The notes under the pieces are model-generated. The model ran no database searches. It was not told the DNA's origin and worked only from the letters and a program-made list of their open reading frames with translations. 64,000 nucleotides of DNA from Phormidium tanganyikae FI6-MK23 (GTDB lineage Bacteria; Cyanobacteriota; Cyanobacteriia; Leptolyngbyales; Leptolyngbyaceae): assembly GCA_019359175.1 (NCBI GenBank), contig JAHHHU010000002.1:310001-374000 (forward strand), read 5' to 3'. A program made the position numbers and the translations under genes. Below, piece by piece: positions 18,501-27,202 of the stretch. The first letter of the stretch is position 1, and each line of letters starts with the position of its first letter.

Positions 18501-19771
18501 ATCCGCGAAAAATCCAGCAGCGTATTGACCAGCTTCAGCAATCTCAATCCGTTTCGATGCGCTGTTTCCAACTGCGATCGATGTTCCAACGGCTCGATTT
18601 CTAGAACTTCCTCAAGCGGATTCAGCATCAACGTTAACGGGGTGCGAAACTCGTGTGAAACATTGCTGAAAAACTCAGTTTTCGCTCGATCGAGTTCTGC
18701 TAATGCTTCCACTCGTTTTCGTTCTGCCTCATACGCATCTGCATTCGCGATCGCGGTTCCGATGTGTCCCGCTGCCATCTCGAAAAAGTTGCGATAGTTC
18801 TCATTCAATGCCCGCCCCGGATTCACTCCAACGACCAAAAGCCCGCTGAGTGTTTCCTGCCCCGATGCCCACACAGGCAAAACTAACGCCTGTTGCAGCG
18901 GAGTTGCCAATATCCCAGCAGGAATCTCTCCAAACTGTTGAGCTAAATTCTCGATCAGAATCGGTTGACGTTGTGCAATTGCATCTTCAAGCTTCCAAAA
19001 CGAATCAGTTAGCGAAAAGGATACTTTTGTCTTAGCTTCTAGCGTTGCACCCTCCGCACTCACGCTGTAAATCGCAGCAAATGGAACATCCGCTAGATTG
19101 TTCGCTAAAGTCTCGATCGCAATTTCGCAAGCTTGCTTGATTGTTTTTGACTCTCCCACCTGCGCTGCTAAGTCTCGTAACGTCGCCAGTCGTCGTTCTC
19201 CAATCACACGATCGGTTGTTTCCGTCACCGCTGTGAACGCACCGCCCACCTCGCCGGATTCTAGAAAAATCGGGCTATACGAGTAGGTAAAGTAGGTTTC
19301 TTCTAGATACCCATAGCGATACAACTGCAACAACAAATCATCAGACCAAGTTGCTTCCCCAGTATCCAAAACGCTGTGCAACTGTGCGCCTAATACATCC
19401 CAAGTTTCCGCCCAAACTTCATGACCAGGACGACCCAATGCCGCTGGATGCTTATTTCCTAGAATCGGCAACCAGGCATCGTTGTAGAGCAAAGCTAGCT
19501 CTTTTCCCCACCAAATCACCATCGGGAAGCGAGAGTTTAAACAGATGCTCAGTGCGGTGCAGAGATTCGGCGACCAATGTTCGATCGCACCGAGTGAAGT
19601 ATCTGCCCAGTTGTGCGATCGCATCAACTGCGCCGTCTGGCTATTTCCTGAAAAAATTCGGGCTAACAAATCGGATCGAAATTTGCTGGGCATCGTCACT
19701 TTAACCTTCGTCCGTCTAGATCTCACACCAGCGATCGCGCTTTGAGAACTCTGAGCGAATGTGTCGGACAT
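15515..19771 (-). CDS. Large hybrid sensor histidine kinase/response regulator, two kinase cores
   Basis: A 1418-residue soluble multi-sensor kinase. In order: PAS-like sensor (about 60-195), GAF (about 205-345), HisKA with H373 in NVSHEFRTPL, HATPase (to about 590), a receiver domain with Asp in LILSDVMMPNLDG, two PAS domains (about 780-1020), a second HisKA with His in VLSHELRTPL, a second HATPase, and a terminal receiver with Asp in LVVSDIGMPELDG. Both kinase cores and both receivers keep their key residues, so an internal His-Asp-His-Asp relay is possible. There are no membrane segments, so the signal is cytoplasmic. ATG 19693 is an alternative start. No output regulator is adjacent. Confidence 0.9.
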   Translation of the reverse strand: MSDTFAQSSQSAIAGVRSRRTKVKVTMPSKFRSDLLARIFSGNSQTAQLMRSHNWADTSLGAIEHWSPNLCTALSICLNSRFPMVIWWGKELALLYNDAWLPILGNKHPAALGRPGHEVWAETWDVLGAQLHSVLDTGEATWSDDLLLQLYRYGYLEETYFTYSYSPIFLESGEVGGAFTAVTETTDRVIGERRLATLRDLAAQVGESKTIKQACEIAIETLANNLADVPFAAIYSVSAEGATLEAKTKVSFSLTDSFWKLEDAIAQRQPILIENLAQQFGEIPAGILATPLQQALVLPVWASGQETLSGLLVVGVNPGRALNENYRNFFEMAAGHIGTAIANADAYEAERKRVEALAELDRAKTEFFSNVSHEFRTPLTLMLNPLEEVLEIEPLEHRSQLETAHRNGLRLLKLVNTLLDFSRIEAGRVQAVYQPIELSTFTAELASVFRTMIERVGLRLIVNCEGDDRVYVDREMWEKIVLNLISNAFKFTFEGEIEVVFRRVGDSVELSIHDTGVGIPSEALPRLFERFHRVSGTRSRSYEGSGIGLALVKELVDQHGGTISVSSQVEVGSTFTVKLPLGDAHLPREQVDRDGTLRSTTVRADAFVQEALRWNTDGEGEVSIENDSFAVSSSDGSSRPTRILVVDDNADLRDYLKRLLVQSYSVETAIDGIDALNVVRRSPPDLILSDVMMPNLDGFRLLQELRSQPETQEIPIILLSARAGEEARVEGLGAGADDYLVKPFSARELIARVESTLKLSRLRKETTDRERTLRSQAEVAQAQVETILHSIRDAFIVLDRDWRYVYSNQASIELSGMLEETFLGRCIWDVFPDLVDTEFHRQYHRAMHDQTVVEFEFFYPTWNRWFQHRIYPTPAGISAFVADITEQKQTELALIQSKERLKGALAAGRIVAWNWDAQTDEAMKSSNAAEILGIAPEDLITTGQKAESIIHPEDLLNHRSTIAAAIMEGGNYVSQFRVIRPDNQEILWVEDRGTVYVNEPGTVTKIGGMLTDISDRIHLEQERDRILQQEQVARQEAERANRLKDEFLAVLSHELRTPLNPILGWVRLLRMGKCNPTQSQHALETIERNAKLQTQLIGDLLDVSRILQGKLHLAQDPVDLSETISAAIETVQLAADAKSLQIQTQINAAKPVIGDAGRLQQIIWNLLSNAVKFTPANGSIVVSLTEIADFAHLQVSDNGKGIQPDFLPYVFDYFRQEDGSSTRTFGGLGLGLAIVRYLTELHGGIVTVHSAGEGQGATFTVKLPVVNRTIDTPEETTPIEQSLQGYSILVIDDDLDSNALAAFVLRESGASVLTASSGLEALQKLSETPFDLVVSDIGMPELDGYELLQQIRAKSISTPAIALTAYAGGSNQQRAIKAGFQVHLAKPIEPEQLLSIATTLLKNPVESVPQSLQSRVLY

Positions 19772-19831
19772 AGCTTATTATTTGCGACGAGACAGAAAAT
19801 CGTATCCGCCCTGAGAGCGATCCTTCGCAGA

Positions 19832-20053
19832 TTAAAGCCAATGCCCGATTAGAATAAACGGCGACCAATAGAACGGATGCTGATAGTTTGGATCTTTCAG
19901 CAGTTTTAATTGTGCTTGTCGTAGAGATTCAGCTTTACTCATATTTTGCTTTTGCTGAGACAACGATCGATAAAATTCCGTCATCAAGTCCGCTGTAGAG
20001 TTGTCGTTCACTGACCACAAGGTTGCTAAGGTACTCCGCGCTCCCGATCGCAC
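19832..20053 (-). pseudogene. C-terminal remnant of a CHAT-domain protein gene
   Basis: Seventy-three codons ending ...FYWSPFILIGHWL, preceded by GARSTLATLWSVNDNSTADL and a KAESLRQAQLKLL segment. This is the highly conserved C-terminal end of cyanobacterial CHAT (caspase-HetF-associated TPR) proteins, which are normally 700-1200 residues. The catalytic His/Cys part and the TPR repeats are absent. The homology stops at about 20053, exactly where a remnant of an unrelated gene begins on the other strand. Confidence 0.8.
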
Positions 20054-20055
20054 TG

Positions 20056-20427
20056 CTAATCCCTATGGGTACCAGGCGGGCGATCAGTGTTTGATGCAGG
20101 TGGCTCAAACTCTACAGCGGAGGGTGCGGCGTTTGGATCTGGTGGCACGTTACGGTGGCGAAGAATTTGCGGTCATTTTGCCAGGAACTTTGATCGGGGC
20201 AGCAACACGAGTAGCAGAACGAATCTTAAAGCGCATAAGAGAGATGAATCTGCCTCACTAGAGGTCTAAAGTGAGTGAGTATAGAGCGATCGAAGTTTCA
20301 GCTACTCGACGGAACGATTCATTACTTAGTAGAGCGGGCGGATAAAGCGTTGTATCAGTCGAAATTAGATGGACGCGATCTCTGTACGGTTAAAGAAATT
20401 GAGTGGGTTCTGTCTTTAGAACAATGA
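20056..20427 (+). pseudogene. C-terminal remnant of a diguanylate cyclase (GGDEF) gene
   Basis: From about 20056 the plus strand encodes NPYGYQAGDQCLMQVAQTLQ and RYGGEEFAVILPG, the central and active-site parts of a GGDEF domain. The frame ends in a stop at 20261. The domain's C-terminal signature (ADKALYQSKLDGRDLCTV) reappears in another frame at about 20341-20394, ending at 20427. So the remnant lacks the N-terminal part and has at least one frameshift. It is not functional as read. Confidence 0.82.
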
Positions 20428-20478
20428 CAGCGATGAAATAAATTTGATAGCTGATAGGGGTGATTCGCAATTATCTTT

Positions 20479-21459
20479 ATGCAGCAGATTTTATTTATTG
20501 AGCTATTGGGTGGGATTGGAGATGTTTTGATTGCCCTATCTGCAATTCAATCATTAGCACGAAGTCATGCTCAGGCAAAGATGACTGTGTTAACGTTTGC
20601 ACCGGGCGGATCATTGCTAGAAACTGATCCACTGATCGATCGAGTTATCTATGCCGAGAAAGGAAACGTCAGAAAAGCGATCGAGCAACTCCTAAGTCAG
20701 CAAAAATTCGATTTGATTGTTTCAGATACAAACTACGATCGCATTGATGAATTGATTTGTGATCGTGCTGACCGAGTAGTGACGAATCTCTGGCGATCTC
20801 CACCTCTAAATCAGTTCGTTAGCGATCGGTTTCTTGAAATTTTATTATCCGAAAGCTTAATCATAGAATCTGCGATCGCTCCTCCCAAACTGTATCTAAC
20901 TTCTGAAGAGTACCAAACTGCAAGAGAGAAACTCGCTGATTTAGCGCGTCCGATCGTGGTTTTTTGCCCGGATGCTGGAATGAGAATTAAGCGCTGGGAT
21001 GAGCGAAATTTTATCGAACTAGGGCAGAAATTGGAAGCTTCGATCGTAGTTTTAGTTGGTTCCGATCGAGAACAAGCTGTATTCGTTTCAAACAGGATTC
21101 CCAATGCAAAATTATGGGAGTTAGGAACGCTTAGAGAGTTAGCTGCAATGCTGTCTCAGACAGATTTAATGATCGCTGGAGACACAGGAGCAGCGAGAAT
21201 TTCAGCAGCGGTTGGAACCCCAACGATTACACTATTTGGAGCATCTTGGTATGAACGATACGGACAACCGAAACCGCACGTTAATTTACAAGGATACTTG
21301 AACTGTCCAGAACGCAGAATCGAGAATTTTACAGTCCAATCGTGTTGGTATAGTGGCAAATGTCCGATCGCGGATTGGGCGACTTGCGTAGATGAAATTT
21401 CTATCGATCGAGTGATGGCAGCCGCAGTCGAATTGCTGGAAGCTCAAAAAGTTCGATAA
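20479..21459 (+). CDS. Glycosyltransferase family 9 (heptosyltransferase-like), first of four
   Basis: A 326-residue GT-B transferase of the ADP-heptose:LPS heptosyltransferase type. Signs are the N-terminal LLGGIGDVLIALSAIQSL, and in the C-terminal domain the sugar-nucleotide site MIAGDTGAARISAAVGTPTITLFG. Four cysteines near the C-terminus (for example NCPERR, SCWYSGKCP) are unusual and may hold structure together. It opens a run of four transferase genes on one strand with no gaps; the next start follows its stop directly. The sugar donor cannot be told from sequence. Surface polysaccharide or LPS core synthesis is likely. Confidence 0.85.
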   Translation: MQQILFIELLGGIGDVLIALSAIQSLARSHAQAKMTVLTFAPGGSLLETDPLIDRVIYAEKGNVRKAIEQLLSQQKFDLIVSDTNYDRIDELICDRADRVVTNLWRSPPLNQFVSDRFLEILLSESLIIESAIAPPKLYLTSEEYQTAREKLADLARPIVVFCPDAGMRIKRWDERNFIELGQKLEASIVVLVGSDREQAVFVSNRIPNAKLWELGTLRELAAMLSQTDLMIAGDTGAARISAAVGTPTITLFGASWYERYGQPKPHVNLQGYLNCPERRIENFTVQSCWYSGKCPIADWATCVDEISIDRVMAAAVELLEAQKVR

Positions 21460-22512
21460 ATGAAAAACTTTGTGTTATCTCATCCTTGGACATCGGTTAG
21501 AAATTTGCTGGTGATGCGGTTGGACAATATTGGTGATGTGATCATGACCAGCCCAGCACTGCGATCGATTAAAGCGAATTTGCCAGAAGCGAGAATTACG
21601 TTGATGGCAAGTCCGGGAGGCTCGATCGCGGCTCCATTGTTGCCGTGGGTGGATGAGGTCTTATCTTGGCGGGTGTTGTGGCAAGATTTGGGGCGATTAG
21701 CCTTCGATCCAGCACGAGAGTGGGAGCTAGTTACAAAATTGCGCGGGTTTGATGCTGTGATGATCTTCACGAGCTTTAATCAATCTCCGCATCCTGCCGC
21801 CTTTGTCTCGTGTTTGGCAGGAATTCCTCTAAGGCTAGGAGAATCGAAGGAGACGGGCGGAATGATGTTAACTCACGAAGTTTCTGCTGCACCGGATGAA
21901 CTCCATCAAGTTGAACGAAATTTGCGGTTGATTGAATCCGTCGGGTTTGAGGTACACGATCGCTCTCTTTCGATTCAACATTCTAACCTCAAACTCATTG
22001 ATTCACCTTACATTGTGCTGAATCCTTGGACAAGTTGCCAATCACGTAACTATGATGCGAAACGATTCGCGATCGCAGCGAGACAGCTTGCAGAGATTAC
22101 AGGCTGGAAAATCGCTGTAACAGGCGTGGAGAAAGATCGCGATCGAGCTGGAATTGTCCTAGAAGTATTGGGCGACACTGCAATTGATCTCATTGGCAAA
22201 ACAAGTTTATCGGAGCTTGCAGCTTTAATCGCGAATGCAGAATTGATGTTAAGTAACAATACTTCAACCATGCACATTGCAGATGCCACCAGAACACTGA
22301 GCGTCATTCTGTTCGCTGGAACCGAGCTTGAATGTCAGTGGCAACCGCGTGATTGTGTTGCTCGATTGTTGCGTCAACCGACAGAGTGCCATCCTTGCTA
22401 TGCGTTTCAGTGTCCTTATCAATTAGAGTGCTTGGACATCGAACCGGGTGAAATTGTGCGATCGAGTTTAGAACTTCTAGAGAAAGATCAAAAATGCCTC
22501 AAGTTGCTTTAA
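21460..22512 (+). CDS. Glycosyltransferase family 9, second of four
   Basis: A 350-residue GT-9 relative of the preceding gene: N-terminal VMRLDNIGDVIMTSPALRSI, a C-terminal LMLSNNTSTMHIADATRTL donor-site segment where most members read G-D/N-S/T-G-x-x-H, and a Cys-rich end (ECHPCYAFQCPYQLEC). The start codon directly follows the previous stop and the 3' end overlaps the next gene by 19 bp, so translation is coupled. The tandem pair is probably an old duplication that has diverged in acceptor use. Confidence 0.85.
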   Translation: MKNFVLSHPWTSVRNLLVMRLDNIGDVIMTSPALRSIKANLPEARITLMASPGGSIAAPLLPWVDEVLSWRVLWQDLGRLAFDPAREWELVTKLRGFDAVMIFTSFNQSPHPAAFVSCLAGIPLRLGESKETGGMMLTHEVSAAPDELHQVERNLRLIESVGFEVHDRSLSIQHSNLKLIDSPYIVLNPWTSCQSRNYDAKRFAIAARQLAEITGWKIAVTGVEKDRDRAGIVLEVLGDTAIDLIGKTSLSELAALIANAELMLSNNTSTMHIADATRTLSVILFAGTELECQWQPRDCVARLLRQPTECHPCYAFQCPYQLECLDIEPGEIVRSSLELLEKDQKCLKLL

Positions 22513-23687
22513 TTGCTGGAACCTATTTACCCGATCGCTGTGGGGTGGCTCACTATACAGCACGACTGCGATCGGAGTTAGACGTTGAAACGACTGTTCT
22601 AACGACTGTGGAAGCCGCCAAGACAGCAAACGATTCAAGTGTGTTAGGCGTTGTAGAAGATTGGAACTTACAGAACTTACCCGCACTCGTTCAAGCCGTC
22701 CATCAAACTAAAGCAGACATTCTACACATTCAGCACGCCGCAGGGACTTATGGATTCGATCGAGCAATCTTTCTATTGCCAATCCTTCTCCGTGCTACAG
22801 GCTGGCATAAGCCAATTGTCACAACAGCACACGAATATGGCTGGTGGGAGTGGCAGCCAAAATGGATTTCACCACAACTTTTAGAGAGCCTAAAACAATG
22901 GGGACAGCAGCATCAATGGTGGGATCGCGAAGATGGTTTTTTGCTCACTCAAAGTGCTGCAATCATCACCACAAATGATGAGGCTAAAAAGGTGATTATC
23001 GATCGATTACCCAGGGCGAAAGTACATCGAATTCCAATTGGTGCAAACATTGAAGTGATTGAATGTAGATCAGCGAGACAAAAGTTACTTGAGCAATGTG
23101 GTTGGCCTGAGGATGTGATTGCGATCGTGTTTTTCGGTTTCCTTCATCCTGTGAAAGGACTAGAAACATTGCTCTCAGCCTTCCAGAATGTTGTTCAACA
23201 ACAGCCACAAGCGCGATTAATTCTGATTGGAGGTGTTGAAAGTTTAGCTCTGCGGGGTGAAGATGCAAAACAATACTGGAACAAGCTAGAAACTATTATT
23301 GCTAACTTGCAGCTCAACGGTAAAGTTCATATGACTGGATATGTTCCGGGTGATGTCGCCTCAGTTTATCTGTCGGGTGCTGATATCGGAGTTCTGCCGT
23401 TTAATCATGGTGTCACGCTCAAAAGCGGCTCATTGTTAGCACTAATGGCGCATCAATTACCTGTGATTGCGACTCGATCGACTGATCTAAATCTGAGCAA
23501 TTTCGTCAAACAGATTCCGCCGCGCGATGATGATGCGTTGACGGATGCGTTATTAGTGCTAATCCAAGATTCGTCAGAACGCGATCGCTTATCGCAGCAA
23601 GGCTACCAATTCGCTCAACAGTTCAACTGGAAAACGATCGCGCAATCCCATCTAGACATTTATCGATCGGTGTTGTCTCATGCTTAA
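22494..23687 (+). CDS. Glycosyltransferase family 4 (GT1-type), third of four
   Basis: A 397-residue GT-B transferase. The N-terminal acceptor domain includes DRCGVAHYTARL and a His-rich IQHAAGTYGFD. The C-terminal donor domain includes FFGFLHPVKGLETLL, GYVPGDVASVYLSGADIGVLP and the KSGSLLALMAHQLPVIAT segment. Typical retaining transferases have E-x7-E in the last region; here it is less clear (HGVTLKSGSLL), so activity is probable but not certain. It overlaps both neighbours (19 and 8 bp). Confidence 0.82.
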   Translation: MPQVALIAGTYLPDRCGVAHYTARLRSELDVETTVLTTVEAAKTANDSSVLGVVEDWNLQNLPALVQAVHQTKADILHIQHAAGTYGFDRAIFLLPILLRATGWHKPIVTTAHEYGWWEWQPKWISPQLLESLKQWGQQHQWWDREDGFLLTQSAAIITTNDEAKKVIIDRLPRAKVHRIPIGANIEVIECRSARQKLLEQCGWPEDVIAIVFFGFLHPVKGLETLLSAFQNVVQQQPQARLILIGGVESLALRGEDAKQYWNKLETIIANLQLNGKVHMTGYVPGDVASVYLSGADIGVLPFNHGVTLKSGSLLALMAHQLPVIATRSTDLNLSNFVKQIPPRDDDALTDALLVLIQDSSERDRLSQQGYQFAQQFNWKTIAQSHLDIYRSVLSHA

Positions 23688-24747
23688 AGTTGTAGTCTAT
23701 ACCGACTCTGAAGGGATTGGTGGCGCAGAAATTAGCTTAGGTCATTTAGTTGCAACTACATCGACTGATATGACTGTAGTAGGTGTTTCTGAAACGGTGG
23801 TGAATGCTATTGCAAAAGATTATCCCAAGATTGTTCTTCCCAAGAATCTTTTCTCACATTGGTCTATATTTCACCAATTACAACCCGATATCATTCACAT
23901 CAATCTCTGTACCCCCTGGGCGTGCGCGATCGCGTTAACCGCAGCGTTGATAATTCCGAATACTAGAATTGTTCGCGTTGATCAATTGCCACTTAGAACC
24001 ACAGATGCGATCGAGCTTTGGCGGACTCGATTTTTATCTTTGCGAGTCGATGCCCATGTCGCAGTCGGAAAAGCCAGCGCTCAACGAATGGAGGACTTCT
24101 ACGCATTGGGTCGCAATTCTGTGATTTCGATTCCGAACGGTGTGCCGGATGTGGGAGAACCGCGATCGACAACAACAGGAACAATGACAGTCGGAAGCAT
24201 TGGGCGATTAGATGCAATGAAGGCGCATGAAATTTTATTGAAAGCGATCGCTAAAGTTGAAAATGTCAACGCTGTTATTTTAGGAGAAGGAACAGAGCGA
24301 TCGAACTTAGAACAATTGGCGATCGATTTAGGCATTCAAGACCGAGTTCAGCTTTTGGGCTGGGTAGAAAATCCGCGATCGTATCTCTCACAATTTGATG
24401 TCGTGGCGATGCCGTCTCGCTCAGAAGGATTTCCGTTAGCAATGGTCGAAGCAATGTTAGCCGCGCGTCCAGTGATTGCAACACGAGTCGGAAGTATGCC
24501 CGAAGCGGTGATCGATGGAGTGACGGGATGGCTGATCGAGAAGAATGATGTCAATGGGTTGGCAGAAGCTTTAAAGCGATCGCGGGATGATGTTGCGTTC
24601 AGGCTTAAACTTGGTCAACAAGCAAGACAAATGGCATTAGCGCAATTTGCAGTAGAAGCAATGACGAAGCAATATGAACAACTGTGGCAGGAATTGAGAG
24701 GAAAAGCGCGATCGCCAAGATTTCGAGTTCCGCGCCCGAAAGACTAG
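23680..24747 (+). CDS. Glycosyltransferase family 4, fourth of four
   Basis: A 355-residue GT-B transferase. The donor domain has GSIGRLDAMKAHEILLKA, LLGWVENPRSYLSQFDVVAMPSRSEGFPLAMVEAM and RVGSMPEAVIDGVTGWL. The E-x7-E motif of retaining GT4 enzymes is intact (EGFPLAMVE). It starts eight bases inside the previous gene and ends the cluster; pcrA follows 100 bp later with its own start region. Together the four genes could build one side chain of an exopolysaccharide or LPS. Confidence 0.87.
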   Translation: MLKVVVYTDSEGIGGAEISLGHLVATTSTDMTVVGVSETVVNAIAKDYPKIVLPKNLFSHWSIFHQLQPDIIHINLCTPWACAIALTAALIIPNTRIVRVDQLPLRTTDAIELWRTRFLSLRVDAHVAVGKASAQRMEDFYALGRNSVISIPNGVPDVGEPRSTTTGTMTVGSIGRLDAMKAHEILLKAIAKVENVNAVILGEGTERSNLEQLAIDLGIQDRVQLLGWVENPRSYLSQFDVVAMPSRSEGFPLAMVEAMLAARPVIATRVGSMPEAVIDGVTGWLIEKNDVNGLAEALKRSRDDVAFRLKLGQQARQMALAQFAVEAMTKQYEQLWQELRGKARSPRFRVPRPKD

Positions 24748-24849
24748 AACCCGAAGATTGGGCGGTGATACGTACTATTTCTTTCCCCACGTTCCAAGCT
24801 GAGATACGATACCCTATCTATGGAGTAGATTTATGCGATCGTACCTCTT

Positions 24850-27186
24850 ATGACTGTTGATTTTCTGAGCCATCTTAATCCGTCTCAAAGGCAAGCCGTC
24901 CAGCATTTTTGTGGCCCGTTGCTGGTGATCGCTGGTGCGGGTTCAGGAAAGACGCGGGCATTGACCTATCGAATTGCCAATTTGGTGCTGAAACATCGCG
25001 TCGATCCAGAAAACATTTTGGCGGTGACATTTACCAATAAAGCCGCGCGGGAAATGAAAGATCGAATCGAGCGATTGTTTGCCGAACAGCAGGCATTAAG
25101 CGAACATGGGAAGCCGTTAGAATCGCTGCCCGGTCATGTGCAAACAAAGCTACGATCTCACGTCTACAAAACAATTACCAAAGATCTTTGGATCGGCACG
25201 TTTCACGCGCTTTGCTGCCGGATTTTGCGCTTTGATATTGAGAAGTTCCAGGACGAAAAGGGACGGAAATGGACGCGGTCGTTTTCGATCTTCGATGAGT
25301 CTGATGCTCAAAGCTTAGTGAAAGACATCATCATCAATCAATTGAATATTGATGATAAGAAGTTCGATCCGCGATCAGTTCGTTATGCAATCAGCAACGC
25401 GAAAAATAAAGGATTATCGCCGCGAGATTACGAAAAAGAGCAATCCAATTTCAAAGGAAAAGTGATTGCAAATGTCTACAGTATGTATCAGGATAAACTC
25501 GCTGAAAATAATGCAGTTGATTTTGATGATTTGATCTGGATTCCGGTGCAATTGTTTCGGCAAAATGAGCAGATTCGAGCCTATTGGCACAAACGCTTTA
25601 GACATATCTTGGTCGATGAATATCAAGATACGAATCGCACACAATATGATCTCATTCGGTTGTTAGCAACGAATGGAGAGTCAGCGAGCCGATTTGAGGA
25701 GTGGGACTATCGCTCTGTATTCGTTGTGGGCGATGCCGATCAATCGATTTACTCGTTTCGGATGGCAGATTTCACCATTCTGATGGGCTTTCAACAGGAC
25801 TTTGGCGATGGCTTGCCTGATGACGATACGCGGACAATGGTAAAGCTCGAAGAGAATTATCGATCGACAGAAAACATTCTCCAACTCGCCAATGAACTGA
25901 TCGAAAACAATACCGAACGAATCGATAAAATTCTCAAGCCGACTCGCGGACAAGGCGAACCTAATTTCTGTTATCGCGCTCAAGATGAGATCGAAGAAGC
26001 GGAATTTGTTGTGCAACAAATGCGGCGGTTAGAAGCAGTAAACTCCGATTTACATTGGGGAAAATTCGCGATTCTCTATCGCACAAATGCCCAATCGCGT
26101 GCATTTGAAGAAATTCTAGTGCGATGGGGCGTGCCTTATAAAATCGTGGGCGGTTTGCGATTCTACGATCGTAAAGAAATCAAAGATGTCCTCGCTTATC
26201 TCAGAGCGATCGCGAATCCCGCTGATACGCTTAGTCTTTTACGAGTGATCAATACGCCACGTCGAGGAGTGGGCAAAACCACGATCGAAGGTCTGCAAAA
26301 AGCTTCGATCGAACTCGGTGTTCCGCTATGGGAAATTCTCAGCGATGAAACCTCGATCAAAACATTAGCAGGACGCTCTTCGAGAGGGGTGATTCAGTTC
26401 GCACAGATCATTCAGAAATGGCGATCGCAAATCGATTCAATCAGCGCATCTGAACTGGTTCAAGGTGTACTTGAAGACTCCGGTTACATTGCCGATTTGA
26501 AATCTCAAGGCACAGATGAAGCCGAAGATCGCTTACAAAACGTGCAGGAATTGTACAACGCAGTACTGCAATTTGAAGAAGAAAACGAAGACGATAAAAG
26601 CTTGATTGGTTTCTTAGCCAATGCGTCCTTAGCTTCGGATCTAGATGACACCGAAGAAGAAGCGACGAAAGTTTCGCTGATGACTTTGCACTCCTCAAAA
26701 GGGTTAGAGTTCCCGATCGTATTTCTCGTCGGTTTGGAGCAAGGCTTATTTCCGAGCTATCGATCGCTCGATGATCCCGCCGCGATCGAAGAAGAACGTC
26801 GGCTCTGTTACGTCGGCATTACTCGCGCTCAAGAACGCCTCTTTCTCTCTCACGCCCGCGAACGTCGGCTCTACGGAAATCGCGAACCCGCCAGCCCTTC
26901 GTTGTTCTTGGGAGAAATGCCGCGCGAACTGATGGACAGCAACACCAAAGCTGCAATTCCCACCAAGTTCACTGCCAAGCCTGCCTCAAAAGCTGCGCCC
27001 GTTCTGGTCGATACCGATTGGAGCGTGGGAGATCGCGTCATGCACAGCCAATTCGGAATCGGCGAAATCACTAACGTTTTTGGCAGTGGCAGTAAAGCAA
27101 CCCTGGCAATTCGATTTGATAACCTAACCGGAATGAAACGAAAGATTCTGCCGATCGCCGATCGCGCTTTAACCTCGATCGATTAA
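24850..27186 (+). CDS. pcrA: ATP-dependent DNA helicase, UvrD/PcrA family
   Basis: A 778-residue superfamily 1A 3'-5' helicase acting in excision repair and replication restart. Motif I is GAGSGKTRALTYRI, Ia AVTFTNKAAREM, II VDEYQDTN, III VVGDADQSIYSFR, IV-V LMTLHSSKGLEFPIVF and VI LCYVGITRAQERL. The C-terminal Tudor-like segment (DWSVGDRVMHSQFGIGEI) that contacts RNA polymerase in PcrA is present. It is complete and ordinary in length. Confidence 0.95.
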   Translation: MTVDFLSHLNPSQRQAVQHFCGPLLVIAGAGSGKTRALTYRIANLVLKHRVDPENILAVTFTNKAAREMKDRIERLFAEQQALSEHGKPLESLPGHVQTKLRSHVYKTITKDLWIGTFHALCCRILRFDIEKFQDEKGRKWTRSFSIFDESDAQSLVKDIIINQLNIDDKKFDPRSVRYAISNAKNKGLSPRDYEKEQSNFKGKVIANVYSMYQDKLAENNAVDFDDLIWIPVQLFRQNEQIRAYWHKRFRHILVDEYQDTNRTQYDLIRLLATNGESASRFEEWDYRSVFVVGDADQSIYSFRMADFTILMGFQQDFGDGLPDDDTRTMVKLEENYRSTENILQLANELIENNTERIDKILKPTRGQGEPNFCYRAQDEIEEAEFVVQQMRRLEAVNSDLHWGKFAILYRTNAQSRAFEEILVRWGVPYKIVGGLRFYDRKEIKDVLAYLRAIANPADTLSLLRVINTPRRGVGKTTIEGLQKASIELGVPLWEILSDETSIKTLAGRSSRGVIQFAQIIQKWRSQIDSISASELVQGVLEDSGYIADLKSQGTDEAEDRLQNVQELYNAVLQFEEENEDDKSLIGFLANASLASDLDDTEEEATKVSLMTLHSSKGLEFPIVFLVGLEQGLFPSYRSLDDPAAIEEERRLCYVGITRAQERLFLSHARERRLYGNREPASPSLFLGEMPRELMDSNTKAAIPTKFTAKPASKAAPVLVDTDWSVGDRVMHSQFGIGEITNVFGSGSKATLAIRFDNLTGMKRKILPIADRALTSID

Positions 27187-27202
27187 TCGATACACTGAAC
27201 CT

